64,000 nucleotides of DNA, taken from positions 21,288 to 85,287 of the forward strand of contig CAMWLG010000004.1 in NCBI GenBank assembly GCA_947175035.1, written 5' to 3'. Numbering within the stretch: position 1 is the stretch's first letter; every line of letters begins with the position of its first letter. A model generated the notes under the pieces. The model had not been told where the DNA came from. It saw only the letters and a list, made by a program, of their open reading frames with translations, and searched no databases. Source of the DNA: an uncultured Lachnospiraceae bacterium. GTDB lineage: Bacteria > Bacillota > Clostridia > Lachnospirales > Lachnospiraceae. This document shows, in pieces, positions 55,857-64,000 of the stretch. The translations under genes and the position numbers were made by a program.

Positions 55857-58800
55857 ATGAGGTCATGGAGTACGAGAAAATCAAACGGGTATTTTGATTC
55901 CCAATGGGATGTGAATAATACAAATTGTCAATATGAGGCACTTACTCCAAAGAATGATATTAAGAATGGTCAGGAGTATATGGCAGCTCTTGATTGGGCA
56001 CTTTCAAAGCCCGATATACATAATATTGCAATTTCGGGCCCTTATGGCTCTGGAAAAAGCAGCGTGATAGAGAGTTATTTAAAACAACGTACAGAATTGA
56101 AAACTCTTCGTATATCACTTGCTGCTTTTAATCTCGATGAAATGATAGATGGGGATGGAGGAGTAATTGACGAGGAGCTACTTGAAGCTGATATATTAAA
56201 ACAATTATTTTACTCTGTAGATTCGGGCAAAATACCACAAAGCAGATACAGAAAATTACAGCCAGAGGCAAAATGGCAAAATCGATTGATGGGATTATTA
56301 GTGTTGATTGTTTTATGTGGGCTTATTTGCTTTATTTCTCCTGATAAAACAGCCACATTTATTACAAATGTGAATTCTTTGGTATGGTGGAAAGCTACAA
56401 TAGTGTATATAGGACTTTTTGGCGTGACTTGGTATTTGCTTGCTGGATTTGTGGAATGGTTCAAGAAAAATGGTAATATCAAAGAATTGCAAATTCTTGA
56501 CAAAGCCACACTTACAAATGCAAAAGATGGGGAGGAGTCCATATTCAATAAGAATATGGATGAAATTATATATTTTTTTGAGACAACAAAGACAGAACTT
56601 GTAATCATAGAGGATCTTGATCGGTTTAAAAGTACAAATATTTTCGTGGCATTGAGGCAACTTAACAATATTCTTAATCATTATGAAAAGATTGGGGGTA
56701 AAGTTAAATTTATATATGCGATAAAGGATGATATGTTTGAACAGCAAGGAGAAAGGACAAAGTTCTTTGATTTCATCATACCAATTGTTCCATATATCAG
56801 TTCTACCAATTCAGGAGAAATGCTACGCAAAGCACTTCAATTTGATGACGAAAAGAATATAAGCAAAATATATGACATTTCGGGAGGTTTCATATCACTC
56901 ATTTCATCATATATCAGTGATATGAGAGATTTAACATGTATATGTAATGAATTCAATGTTTTTAAGAATACCTTGAAGGGAAATCAAAAAATAGATTTGA
57001 CTGATGAGAATATGTTTGCACTTATGGTATTTAAGAACCTTCAACCTAAAGAGTTTGCTAATCTGGAAGATGAAAAGGAAGAAAGTATTGTAAGAAGGGC
57101 ATTTGCTGATAAGAAAAAATTTATTGAGAATCGAGAGAAACTTATTGAGACAAAAAAACAGGATGAGTTAGACAAAATTGAGAAGATAGATAATGAGGTG
57201 TTGCAGAATGTACGAGAATTAAAACTCGCGTTGGTTACTTCTTTGGTGGATTTTCACGCAGCAGTTTATATGATATATGATGGTAATACAACCCGTACAA
57301 TTTCAGAGGTTTTGTCAGATTCGTTTGATATAAATTTACTTCTAAGAAACAGAATTAGAGTTTATTGGCAAAATAGTAATGGCAATAGTTATAATACAAT
57401 TGATAATATTGAAGATAAAGTAAAAGATAATGGCGATTATTTTACAAGAATAGAACGTGTCAAAAACGGACTTGCTAAGTGTAAGGAAGAATCCCGTTGT
57501 GTAATAGAAGAATACGAAAAGCGGATAAATGGGTTACGAGCATACTCGATTCGTGAAATCATTGAAGAGTTTGGAATAGATTTTCTTGATGAGTCAGTTC
57601 GCAATAATGATTTATTAGTGTTTTTACTCCGACGTGGATATTTGGATGAAACTTATGAAAACTATATTAATTATTTCCATCCAAACAGCATTAACAAGGA
57701 AGAAATGAATTTTATTCTGGGGGTGAGAAATCATCGTTCGGAAGTGGAGTATTCATATTTGATAAAAAATGTAGAACAGGTATTTAGTAGATTACAAGAT
57801 TTTGAATTTAAGCAGAAGGAGATTCTTAATTTTGATTTGGTGGATTTTGTTCTCAGTAAAAAAATAGATACGGCATCAGCAAAAATGCTTATAGAACAAT
57901 TGTCAAATCATACAGAAGAAAGTATGTCGTTTATTAAGGCATACATTGAGCGGGGAGAAAATATTGATAAGCTGATTCATTGCCTGTGTAAAGAGAATAG
58001 TCTTTTGTGGAAAGATATTACAAATGACGATGGAATTCCATTGGAGACAAGATACAAATATCTTGTGTTATTTCTAAAGTACGCTGATATAGATGATATT
58101 GTGACACAGGATGGTGTGGTGTGGGATGAAAGTAACGGGAATGGTGTGCTTACCGATTTCCTTGTATCTCACGCTGATGCATTAAAGAACATTAAAGAAT
58201 CACCGACTGATAAACAGATTAAGTTGATAGAGAAGCTTAAAATTGAATTTAGGGATACAGAACTTGACGATGTTGATGAAGCAATTCGGGAGGAAATCTT
58301 TGGCAGTTGTCGTTATGAATTGAATGATTTGATGATACGCCGGTTGTTTGAGTGGAAATCACCAGAAGAAGTAAACTCCTTGAAATATAAGAATTATACA
58401 TCTATTTTAAATCTTGGTTATCAACCACTAATTGACTATGTGCAGGATTATTTTGCATATTATATTAGGAATATTGTACTTGAAATAGAAACAAATGAAA
58501 ATGAGGAAGTAGATGCATTAGAAGATATTATAGAGCGTCTTTTGCCTAAAAATGAAGAATTGTGTTTTAAGGTTTTGGAGAAAGAAAAAGCAGTTTGGGA
58601 TAATATTAAACACTGTTGTAAAGAGGTAGATGAGGGTGCGGCACAATCCAAAAAGAAAATATGGGGTTTCCTGCTAAATAACAGCCGGATTCAATGTACC
58701 TGGGATAATTTTGTTGCTTATTATGAGCAGTATGGTTCCGAAGCATGCTGGGCAGAATATTTTGATGAGAACATAGATATACTGTTAAATGATATTGATA

Positions 58801-59519
58801 ATCCGGTAATCACGGAAGATGTATTATCCGCATTGATGTTTGCAGATATATCTGAAGAAAGCTTTAGAAAATATGTTTCGAGTATAGAGTTGGATTCATA
58901 TGAGGAATCATTAACAAAATTAAACAAGATGAAAATAGAAGTAATGATAGAGGAAGGGTTATTGCCTTATAATGATTCTTTTTGGGCTGAAATGGATAAT
59001 GTAGCATCTGAATTAAGAGTTCTTTATGCAGAGAAAAATAAGGATGCGTTTATTGTATCACTTGATGATATAGAACTAAATGACGTTGAAATAAATAGTT
59101 TGCTAAAATCTAAGTGTTTTTTGCCTAAAGAAAAGGAAAAGATTTTATCTAAACTGAATGTTGCAACTCTTGGAATAGAAACGGCTAAAATAATTAAAGA
59201 GTTGGATTTTAGAATAGAGCGGGCTTATACAGATGCGGCATGGAGTGTTCTGGAAGAGGATGATAAGTACGCTCTCTTGTTAAATCAGATTGATACATAC
59301 AAAAATGAAGAATTGCCAAATTTATTTGCAGAGTTGGATCAAGTTTATCATCAGTTTATCAAAAGAACGCGTCATAAGTTTAAGTTTGCATATACGGATT
59401 ATAATAAGAATCTTCTTAGTAAGCTGATTCGAAAAGATTACATAACTAGTGCAGAGGAGGAGTGGGATGATAATAAGGAGCATATAATAACCGGCTATGT
59501 AAAGCAAATTAGAACATAA
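55857..59519 (+). CDS. YobI/KAP-type P-loop NTPase with two membrane helices
   Basis: The 1220-residue protein has Walker A 'SGPYGSGKSSVIESYL' near residue 59. Two hydrophobic helices follow ('LMGLLVLIVLCGLICF' about 144-159, 'ATIVYIGLFGVTWYLLAGF' about 180-198), and then Walker B 'LVIIEDLDRF' near 250 and 'FIYAIKDDMFE'. Membrane helices inserted inside the P-loop domain are the hallmark of membrane KAP NTPases. A coiled-coil follows near 415-450, then a roughly 750-residue helical region that could be a sensor. AAGGGA favours ATG 55857; an in-frame ATG at 55827 is possible. It is probably anchored in the inner membrane and partnered with the preceding gene. Confidence 0.7.
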   Translation: MRSWSTRKSNGYFDSQWDVNNTNCQYEALTPKNDIKNGQEYMAALDWALSKPDIHNIAISGPYGSGKSSVIESYLKQRTELKTLRISLAAFNLDEMIDGDGGVIDEELLEADILKQLFYSVDSGKIPQSRYRKLQPEAKWQNRLMGLLVLIVLCGLICFISPDKTATFITNVNSLVWWKATIVYIGLFGVTWYLLAGFVEWFKKNGNIKELQILDKATLTNAKDGEESIFNKNMDEIIYFFETTKTELVIIEDLDRFKSTNIFVALRQLNNILNHYEKIGGKVKFIYAIKDDMFEQQGERTKFFDFIIPIVPYISSTNSGEMLRKALQFDDEKNISKIYDISGGFISLISSYISDMRDLTCICNEFNVFKNTLKGNQKIDLTDENMFALMVFKNLQPKEFANLEDEKEESIVRRAFADKKKFIENREKLIETKKQDELDKIEKIDNEVLQNVRELKLALVTSLVDFHAAVYMIYDGNTTRTISEVLSDSFDINLLLRNRIRVYWQNSNGNSYNTIDNIEDKVKDNGDYFTRIERVKNGLAKCKEESRCVIEEYEKRINGLRAYSIREIIEEFGIDFLDESVRNNDLLVFLLRRGYLDETYENYINYFHPNSINKEEMNFILGVRNHRSEVEYSYLIKNVEQVFSRLQDFEFKQKEILNFDLVDFVLSKKIDTASAKMLIEQLSNHTEESMSFIKAYIERGENIDKLIHCLCKENSLLWKDITNDDGIPLETRYKYLVLFLKYADIDDIVTQDGVVWDESNGNGVLTDFLVSHADALKNIKESPTDKQIKLIEKLKIEFRDTELDDVDEAIREEIFGSCRYELNDLMIRRLFEWKSPEEVNSLKYKNYTSILNLGYQPLIDYVQDYFAYYIRNIVLEIETNENEEVDALEDIIERLLPKNEELCFKVLEKEKAVWDNIKHCCKEVDEGAAQSKKKIWGFLLNNSRIQCTWDNFVAYYEQYGSEACWAEYFDENIDILLNDIDNPVITEDVLSALMFADISEESFRKYVSSIELDSYEESLTKLNKMKIEVMIEEGLLPYNDSFWAEMDNVASELRVLYAEKNKDAFIVSLDDIELNDVEINSLLKSKCFLPKEKEKILSKLNVATLGIETAKIIKELDFRIERAYTDAAWSVLEEDDKYALLLNQIDTYKNEELPNLFAELDQVYHQFIKRTRHKFKFAYTDYNKNLLSKLIRKDYITSAEEEWDDNKEHIITGYVKQIRT

Positions 59520-59600
59520 GAATGTAATGTTTTATAACGGTAAAAAACAGCCGAAATATAGTATATCAGATAGATTTAAATTTAGAAAGGTGCTAGGAAT

Positions 59601-60161
59601 ATGGATAATAAATTTATGCTAAATTATAATAGATATGGATGTATGAAGGCTTGTGCAAACTGTCCATTTGTGCAAAAAAGTACATATCCTTTACCAAATA
59701 CTATGCAGACTTCAAATTATAACCAAATGCGTTATACCCTATATGATAACCACATAGAAGAGATGGTTTCTAATTTTAGAAACCAAATGCCACAAACAAT
59801 TTTTGGGTATGATAATAATGGTGTATGCCATACAAGGTATGAGTGGTTGCAGGATTATTTGCTGGAATATTGTAGGGAAAATTATCCGTGGAAATCACCA
59901 ATTTATCTGGAATCAGGTTCAGGGCAAGCTATATTGGCATCGGACAGTGATTCATACGAAAAAATTATAAAAGAAATATTTAAAACAGCGATTGATATTG
60001 CAGCGGAGGCGACAAAAGATAAGAATTCTTTAGTTTCCATAATGCTTGATGAGATAGGGCTTGTATTGGCAGATGATATTATAGAGGCGGTAAGAAAAGT
60101 AATCTCCATTTTGGATAAATGTAATAATCAAATAAATGCCGCATGGGACAATAGGTTTTGA
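59601..60161 (+). CDS. Small protein with N-terminal Cys cluster, unknown
   Basis: I do not recognise the 186-residue protein. Its N-terminus has 'CMKACANCPF' (Cys-x3-Cys-x2-Cys), which could bind metal. The middle is Tyr- and Asn-rich, and the last 70 residues are amphipathic helices ('IIKEIFKTAIDIAAEATKD', 'DDIIEAVRKVISILD'). There is no signal peptide. It follows the two KAP NTPases by 81 bases in the same direction with similar AT-rich codon use, so it may be the third part of that system. Confidence 0.55.
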   Translation: MDNKFMLNYNRYGCMKACANCPFVQKSTYPLPNTMQTSNYNQMRYTLYDNHIEEMVSNFRNQMPQTIFGYDNNGVCHTRYEWLQDYLLEYCRENYPWKSPIYLESGSGQAILASDSDSYEKIIKEIFKTAIDIAAEATKDKNSLVSIMLDEIGLVLADDIIEAVRKVISILDKCNNQINAAWDNRF

Positions 60162-60344
60162 AATATAAAGCAACTCAAAGCATAAGATTGTAGGTTAATT
60201 CATGAAAAATAATTTGCCGGAAATAATAGAAACAGACAAGTCATTGAATGACTTTGGGCGTGCATGCGGCGGGCTGTTGACTTTTATTGCGGTTTCGGCT
60301 AATATTATATGGTAATAAATAATAGCCGAAAGAGAGCCGCGGAT

Positions 60345-61568
60345 ATGAAGTATATAACGAGAAATCTGGAGACTGTGATAAATCAAGTTACAAAAGAGTA
60401 TCCGGTTGTTTTGGTGACTGGTCCGAGACAGGTCGGAAAGACTACGATGCTGCAGAAATTAATGGAAGGCACAGATAGAGGATATGTTACTTTAGATGAT
60501 TTGAACGAAAGAAATATTGCCAAGACTGATCCGGAATTGTTTTTACAGTTGCATAAGCCACCAGTGTTGATTGATGAGGTTCAGTATGCGCCGGAGCTTT
60601 TTACTTATATCAAAATGCATGTGGACAAAAAACGTGAGCCGGGTGCATTTTGGTTAACTGGTTCACAGGTTTTTAAACTCATGAGAGGCGTGCAGGAGTC
60701 TCTGGCTGGAAGAGTGGCGGTGCTTTCGCTTACATCATTGTCGCAGGCTGAAATTTGTGGCGGAGCAATGGAACCCTTTATGATTGATATGGAGGCTTTG
60801 ACCGCAAGAAGAGAAGGTAGAGAAGAAGCGGATACAAGAGCCATTTTTGAACGGATTTATAAAGGTTCCATGCCGGCAATTGTAAGTGGCGCCAATAGTA
60901 ATAGTCAGATCTTTTATGGCAGTTATTTGACCACATATATTGAACGGGATGTAAAGGAATTATCCGATGCGATTGACTCGTTGAAATTCTTTCGATTTAT
61001 TACCGCAGCAGCGGCTCGCTGCGGACAGATGTTGAATGTTGCAGACATTGCAAGAGATGCGGACATTAATCAAATGCAGGCGAAGAATTGGCTGGGGATT
61101 TTGGAGACATTGGGCATTATTTTCTATTTACACCCTTATTCCAATAACTTGTTGAAACGCCTTGTAAAAACACCCAAGCTGTATTTCTATGATACCGGTT
61201 TAGTCTGTTATTTGACCAAGTGGAGCAGTGCGGAGACTTTGGAGAGTGGTGCAATGAATGGCGCCATCTTGGAGAATTATGTAGTTGCCGAGATTAGGAA
61301 GACTTACTTAAATTGTGGTAAAGAGCCTTATCTGTACTATTATCGTGATAAAGATGCCAAGGAGATTGACATCGTGTTGGAGCACGATGGTGTTTTGAAT
61401 CCGATTGAGATTAAGAAGACTTCCAATCCGGGAACAGAGTTGATAAAGGTATTTGATTTGTTGGATAAGTCTTCCACGCCTCGTTCCAAGGGAGCGGTGA
61501 TCTGCATGAAACCAGGACTCGGCGCGATTGACAGGGATAATTATATTGTGCCGGTTTGGATAATTTGA
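60345..61568 (+). CDS. AAA ATPase with DUF4143 domain
   Basis: The 407-residue protein is the common AAA_14-DUF4143 type: Walker A 'VTGPRQVGKTTMLQKLM', Walker B 'PPVLIDEVQYAPELF', 'FWLTGSQVFKLMRGVQE', and a C-terminal nuclease-like fold ending in 'KEIDIVLEHDGVLNPIEIKK' with the E-x-K pair. Such genes are scattered widely in anaerobes. Their role is unsettled, with antitoxin-like and mobile-element roles suggested. ATG 60345 is chosen; ATG 60309 overlaps the end of a 37-codon frame and could be used by coupling. Confidence 0.8.
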   Translation: MKYITRNLETVINQVTKEYPVVLVTGPRQVGKTTMLQKLMEGTDRGYVTLDDLNERNIAKTDPELFLQLHKPPVLIDEVQYAPELFTYIKMHVDKKREPGAFWLTGSQVFKLMRGVQESLAGRVAVLSLTSLSQAEICGGAMEPFMIDMEALTARREGREEADTRAIFERIYKGSMPAIVSGANSNSQIFYGSYLTTYIERDVKELSDAIDSLKFFRFITAAAARCGQMLNVADIARDADINQMQAKNWLGILETLGIIFYLHPYSNNLLKRLVKTPKLYFYDTGLVCYLTKWSSAETLESGAMNGAILENYVVAEIRKTYLNCGKEPYLYYYRDKDAKEIDIVLEHDGVLNPIEIKKTSNPGTELIKVFDLLDKSSTPRSKGAVICMKPGLGAIDRDNYIVPVWII

Positions 61569-61718
61569 CCGGAACGGGCTGCGTATAAACAAAGAACTTG
61601 CCAGATGCAGGCGAAGTAAAGGTAAAAGAGCTTATGGAAAAATGGAATGTGATAAATTGGTAAAAGGGATAATATATAGATATGTTTTGTGTTTAGCTGT
61701 TAGGGAGGAAATGAGCTG

Positions 61719-63155
61719 ATGCGGATTGATCCAAAGAAATTAATTGGAGAAGCAACCGAATATGATAAGAAGCGTATTGTGGAAAGAAAGCAGGTAAAGA
61801 GTTGGCTAAAAAGTGTCAGCGCATTTGCTAATAGCTTTGGTGGCACTCTGATTTGGGGCATCACCAATGATAATGAAGTTGTCGGGTTAGAAGATGCGGA
61901 ATCCGACGCTGAGTTTATAAGTGAGACAATTAAAGCGAAAATTGATTCCATTCCGAAAGTAAATTTGCGTTTTCATATGGAAGACGATAAGAAATTGATC
62001 CTTCTTGATGTGTATGCAGGTAAAGAGACACCGTATTATTATGTGGGTGAGGGGAATATGACAGCTTACATTCGATTGGGAAATGAAAGCGTGCCAGCGG
62101 ATAATATTACTCTCAAGCGATTGGTTCTTTAGGGAACAAATCGTTCTTATGACAGTTTGGTTTCAAATTACAAGTTTGCAAACATGGCGTTTACAAAATT
62201 GCGTTCGGTATGTAAGCATAATACAGGAAAAGATTTTGAAGATAGTGACTATGAGTCTTGGGGAATTGTTGATGAGGAGGGGAATCTTACAAATGCTGGG
62301 GCATTGCTGGCAGATGAGTCTCCAATTCGCCATTCGAGAGTTTTTTGTACGCGCTGGAATGGTTTGAACAAGGCATCAGGACTGATTGATGCTATTGATG
62401 ATGAAGAATATAGCGGTGGTCTTGTGAATCTTTTGCAAGATAGTATGAGTTTTGTCTCCAGAAATACGAAGAAGGCATGGAGAAAAACAGGCAACGGCAG
62501 AATCGAAATGCCAGATTATCCAGATACGGCGATTCTTGAGGGAATCGTGAATGCACTTATTCATAGGGACTATCTGGAATTGGGGAGTGAAGTTCATATA
62601 GACATGTTTGATGACAGAATAGAAATTTATTCTCCAGGCGGCATGCCGGATGGTCGCAGGGTGCAGGATTTGGATTTGAGAAATGTATCATCTAGGAGAC
62701 GGAATCCGATTATTGCCGATATATTTAATCGCTTGAAATATATGGATCGCCGGGGCAGCGGTTTTAAAAAAATATTGGATTCTTATGAATTTCAGGAACA
62801 TTATACAGAAGAAATGAAACCAGAGTTTAAGTCGAGCAATAGTGAATTTTGGTTAATATTTAAGAATTTGAATTATAATGTTAAAAAGATTGGCAATGAT
62901 TTATCGGCAGAAATTTTCAGTAATAAAATGCCGATAAAAAATGCCGATAAAAAAATGCCGATAAAGATGCAACAGTTGGAGAAGATACTCCAATACTTAT
63001 CGGAACAGTCGGAATGTTCTTGTAGAGATATTTGCGTTCTTTTGGATGTAAAAGAGCGTAGAGCGAGGCAATTGCTTCAAGAGCTACAGGAGCAGCACAA
63101 AGTTGAATCTTATGGGGCAAATAAAATAAGACGATATAAATTGGTGAAAGAATAA
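61719..63155 (+). pseudogene. AlbA_2/Schlafen-like DNA-binding HATPase gene interrupted by an in-frame amber codon
   Basis: Two frames, 61719-62132 and onward to 63155, are in the same phase, separated only by TAG 62130-62132. Joined they give 479 codons. An AlbA_2 domain ('SVSAFANSFGGTLIWGITND') is followed by a RecG-like HATPase_c_4 region ('VNALIHRDYLELGSEVHI', 'RIEIYSPGGMPDGR') and a C-terminal winged-helix-like end. The sequence around the stop reads KRLVL-stop-GTNRSYDSL, with no gap, so one base change (for example AAG to TAG) explains it. GGGAGG lies before ATG 61719. A second start inside at 62157 (TTG) has no ribosome site. Confidence 0.8.
62925..62966 (+). repeat. Three tandem copies of ATGCCGATAAA
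   Basis: ATGCCGATAAA occurs at 62928, 62941 and 62955 with A-tract spacers, giving periods of 13 and 14 bases. It lies inside the AlbA_2/HATPase frame and encodes 'KMPIKNADKKMPIK'. Because the period is not a multiple of three, gain or loss of a unit would shift the frame. Confidence 0.7.
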
Positions 63156-63233
63156 TTGCTGCTATGAAAGAATCAACAATAAAATTGGAGCAAGGACTGA
63201 GTGGGCATACCATAAATTAATAAGGAGTTCCTG

Positions 63234-64000
63234 ATGAGAAGCATAGCAGAACTGGAAAAAAGAATTCAATGTCTGGAAAAGGAAAATCAATACCTGAAGA
63301 ACCTGTTGACAGACGCAGGGATTTCCTATTCTGCTGAAGATATGGATGACGGCGTAAATGAATATGACCCCGATCAAGGAGCAAGAATTATACCAAGAGA
63401 TATTACAGAAAAAGATGCAAAAATGTTCTTTAGCATGTTTTGGGGACGTACAGATGTATATAGCAAGCGTACCATAAAGAAATCTACTGGGGAAGTCAAT
63501 TATTATACACAGTGCTATAACTTCTGGAAAAATGGTTGCCCAAGAATTACCGGAAGCAAGATAAAATGTCAGGATTGCCACAGACAGGCATATAAGGAGT
63601 TAAAGAAAAAGCAGATCATTGACCATTTAAGGGGAAATTCAGAGGATGCCACAGACGTTATAGGCGTTTTTCCGCTTTTGACAGATGATACCTGCCGATT
63701 TATCGTCTTTGATTTTGATAATCATGAAAAGGGTGCGGAGAGAAATGATTTTGCTAATGCTGATGATCTGTGGAGAGATGAAGTAGACAGCCTGAGAAAA
63801 ATATGTGATATAAATGGAATAGATGCACTGGTAGAGCGTTCCCGATCGGGGAGAGGCGCACATTTGTGGATATTTTTTCAAAAACCGATAGAAGCCAGCT
63901 TTGCAAGGAAATTTGGAAATGCCCTGTTACATAAAGGCGCAGAATCTGTAAACTTAAAGTCGTTTCGTTTTTATGACCGTATGCTGCCAATGCAGGATCA
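63234..64000 (+). CDS. TOTE-type conflict system archaeo-eukaryotic primase protein, N-terminal part
   Basis: The frame is open from ATG 63234 (AAGGAG upstream) to the window end, about 255 codons. A short coiled-coil ('LEKRIQCLEKENQYLKNLL') is followed by a zinc-ribbon-like segment ('CYNFWKNGCPR', 'CQDC'). An AEP primase core comes next: the metal site 'FIVFDFDNHE' and 'RSRSGRGAHLWIFFQKPI', which carries the catalytic histidine. TOTE proteins continue into helicase and nuclease domains, which would lie beyond 64000. They are thought to act in defence or mobile-element conflict. Confidence 0.8.
   Translation, partial: MRSIAELEKRIQCLEKENQYLKNLLTDAGISYSAEDMDDGVNEYDPDQGARIIPRDITEKDAKMFFSMFWGRTDVYSKRTIKKSTGEVNYYTQCYNFWKNGCPRITGSKIKCQDCHRQAYKELKKKQIIDHLRGNSEDATDVIGVFPLLTDDTCRFIVFDFDNHEKGAERNDFANADDLWRDEVDSLRKICDINGIDALVERSRSGRGAHLWIFFQKPIEASFARKFGNALLHKGAESVNLKSFRFYDRMLPMQD

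Noticed and set aside
60202..60315. 37-codon frame with a hydrophobic end, overlapping an ATG of the AAA/DUF4143 gene.
   Set aside because: The ribosome site is weak and the product matches nothing I know; kept only as a possible coupling leader.

Overview
The window looks like the chromosome of a motile, Gram-positive, anaerobic Firmicute, most likely a member of the Lachnospiraceae. The support is: strong AGGAGG-type ribosome binding sites throughout, sigma-A promoters with consensus spacing, a rpmG-secE-nusG-rplKAJL-rpoBC-rpsL-rpsG-fusA-tuf core block, flagellin with the matching sigma-D (flagellar sigma) promoter motif, and Clostridia-type surface glycan enzymes. The species cannot be named from the sequence alone.

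Region 1 (1-30939) is a surface-glycan and flagellin-modification island. Its left part (1 to about 5890) is AT-rich. It encodes family 2 glycosyltransferases, a polysaccharide pyruvyl transferase, a MurB-like flavoprotein, a methyltransferase and a predicted beta-propeller protein, and it ends at a headless gene remnant. The middle part (6141-15568) holds a glycosyltransferase, a CDP-glycerol-phosphotransferase-like enzyme, an unrelated AAA-ATPase/nuclease gene, and a coherent CDP-ribitol module: a pentulose-phosphate epimerase, a TarI-like cytidylyltransferase, a LicD fusion and a TarJ-like dehydrogenase. The right part (15538-30939) holds an oppositely oriented operon of two CgeB/DUF3880-type transferases plus a radical SAM protein, a giant 1640-residue flagellin, a fused nucleotidyltransferase-aminotransferase, and UDP-galactopyranose mutase. 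Three sigma-D-type promoters sit in front of the flagellin, the radical SAM operon and a polymer-phosphotransferase-like gene. These genes are therefore probably expressed with the filament and decorate it. The combination suggests a flagellin glycan carrying CDP-activated, phosphodiester-linked substituents.

Region 2 (31013-50162) begins with a convergent FliD-like filament protein. It continues with the highly conserved transcription and translation block, read rightward from well-formed promoters. An L10 leader with an attenuator precedes rplJL. A 180-bp element with perfect 17-bp inverted ends lies between rplL and rpoB, and a dTDP-rhamnose synthesis gene (rfbD) lies between rpoC and rpsL.

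Region 3 (50206-64000) is an AT-rich accessory region downstream of tuf. It contains a GyrI-like protein, a degraded copy of the tuf 3' end, an MmeI-like single-chain restriction-modification enzyme, two adjacent KAP/YobI-type P-loop NTPases (one with two membrane helices) followed by a small Cys-containing protein, an AAA/DUF4143 ATPase, an AlbA_2/HATPase gene interrupted by one in-frame amber codon, and the start of a TOTE-type primase protein that runs off the window. This is a plausible defence island, and the KAP pair is its least explained part.
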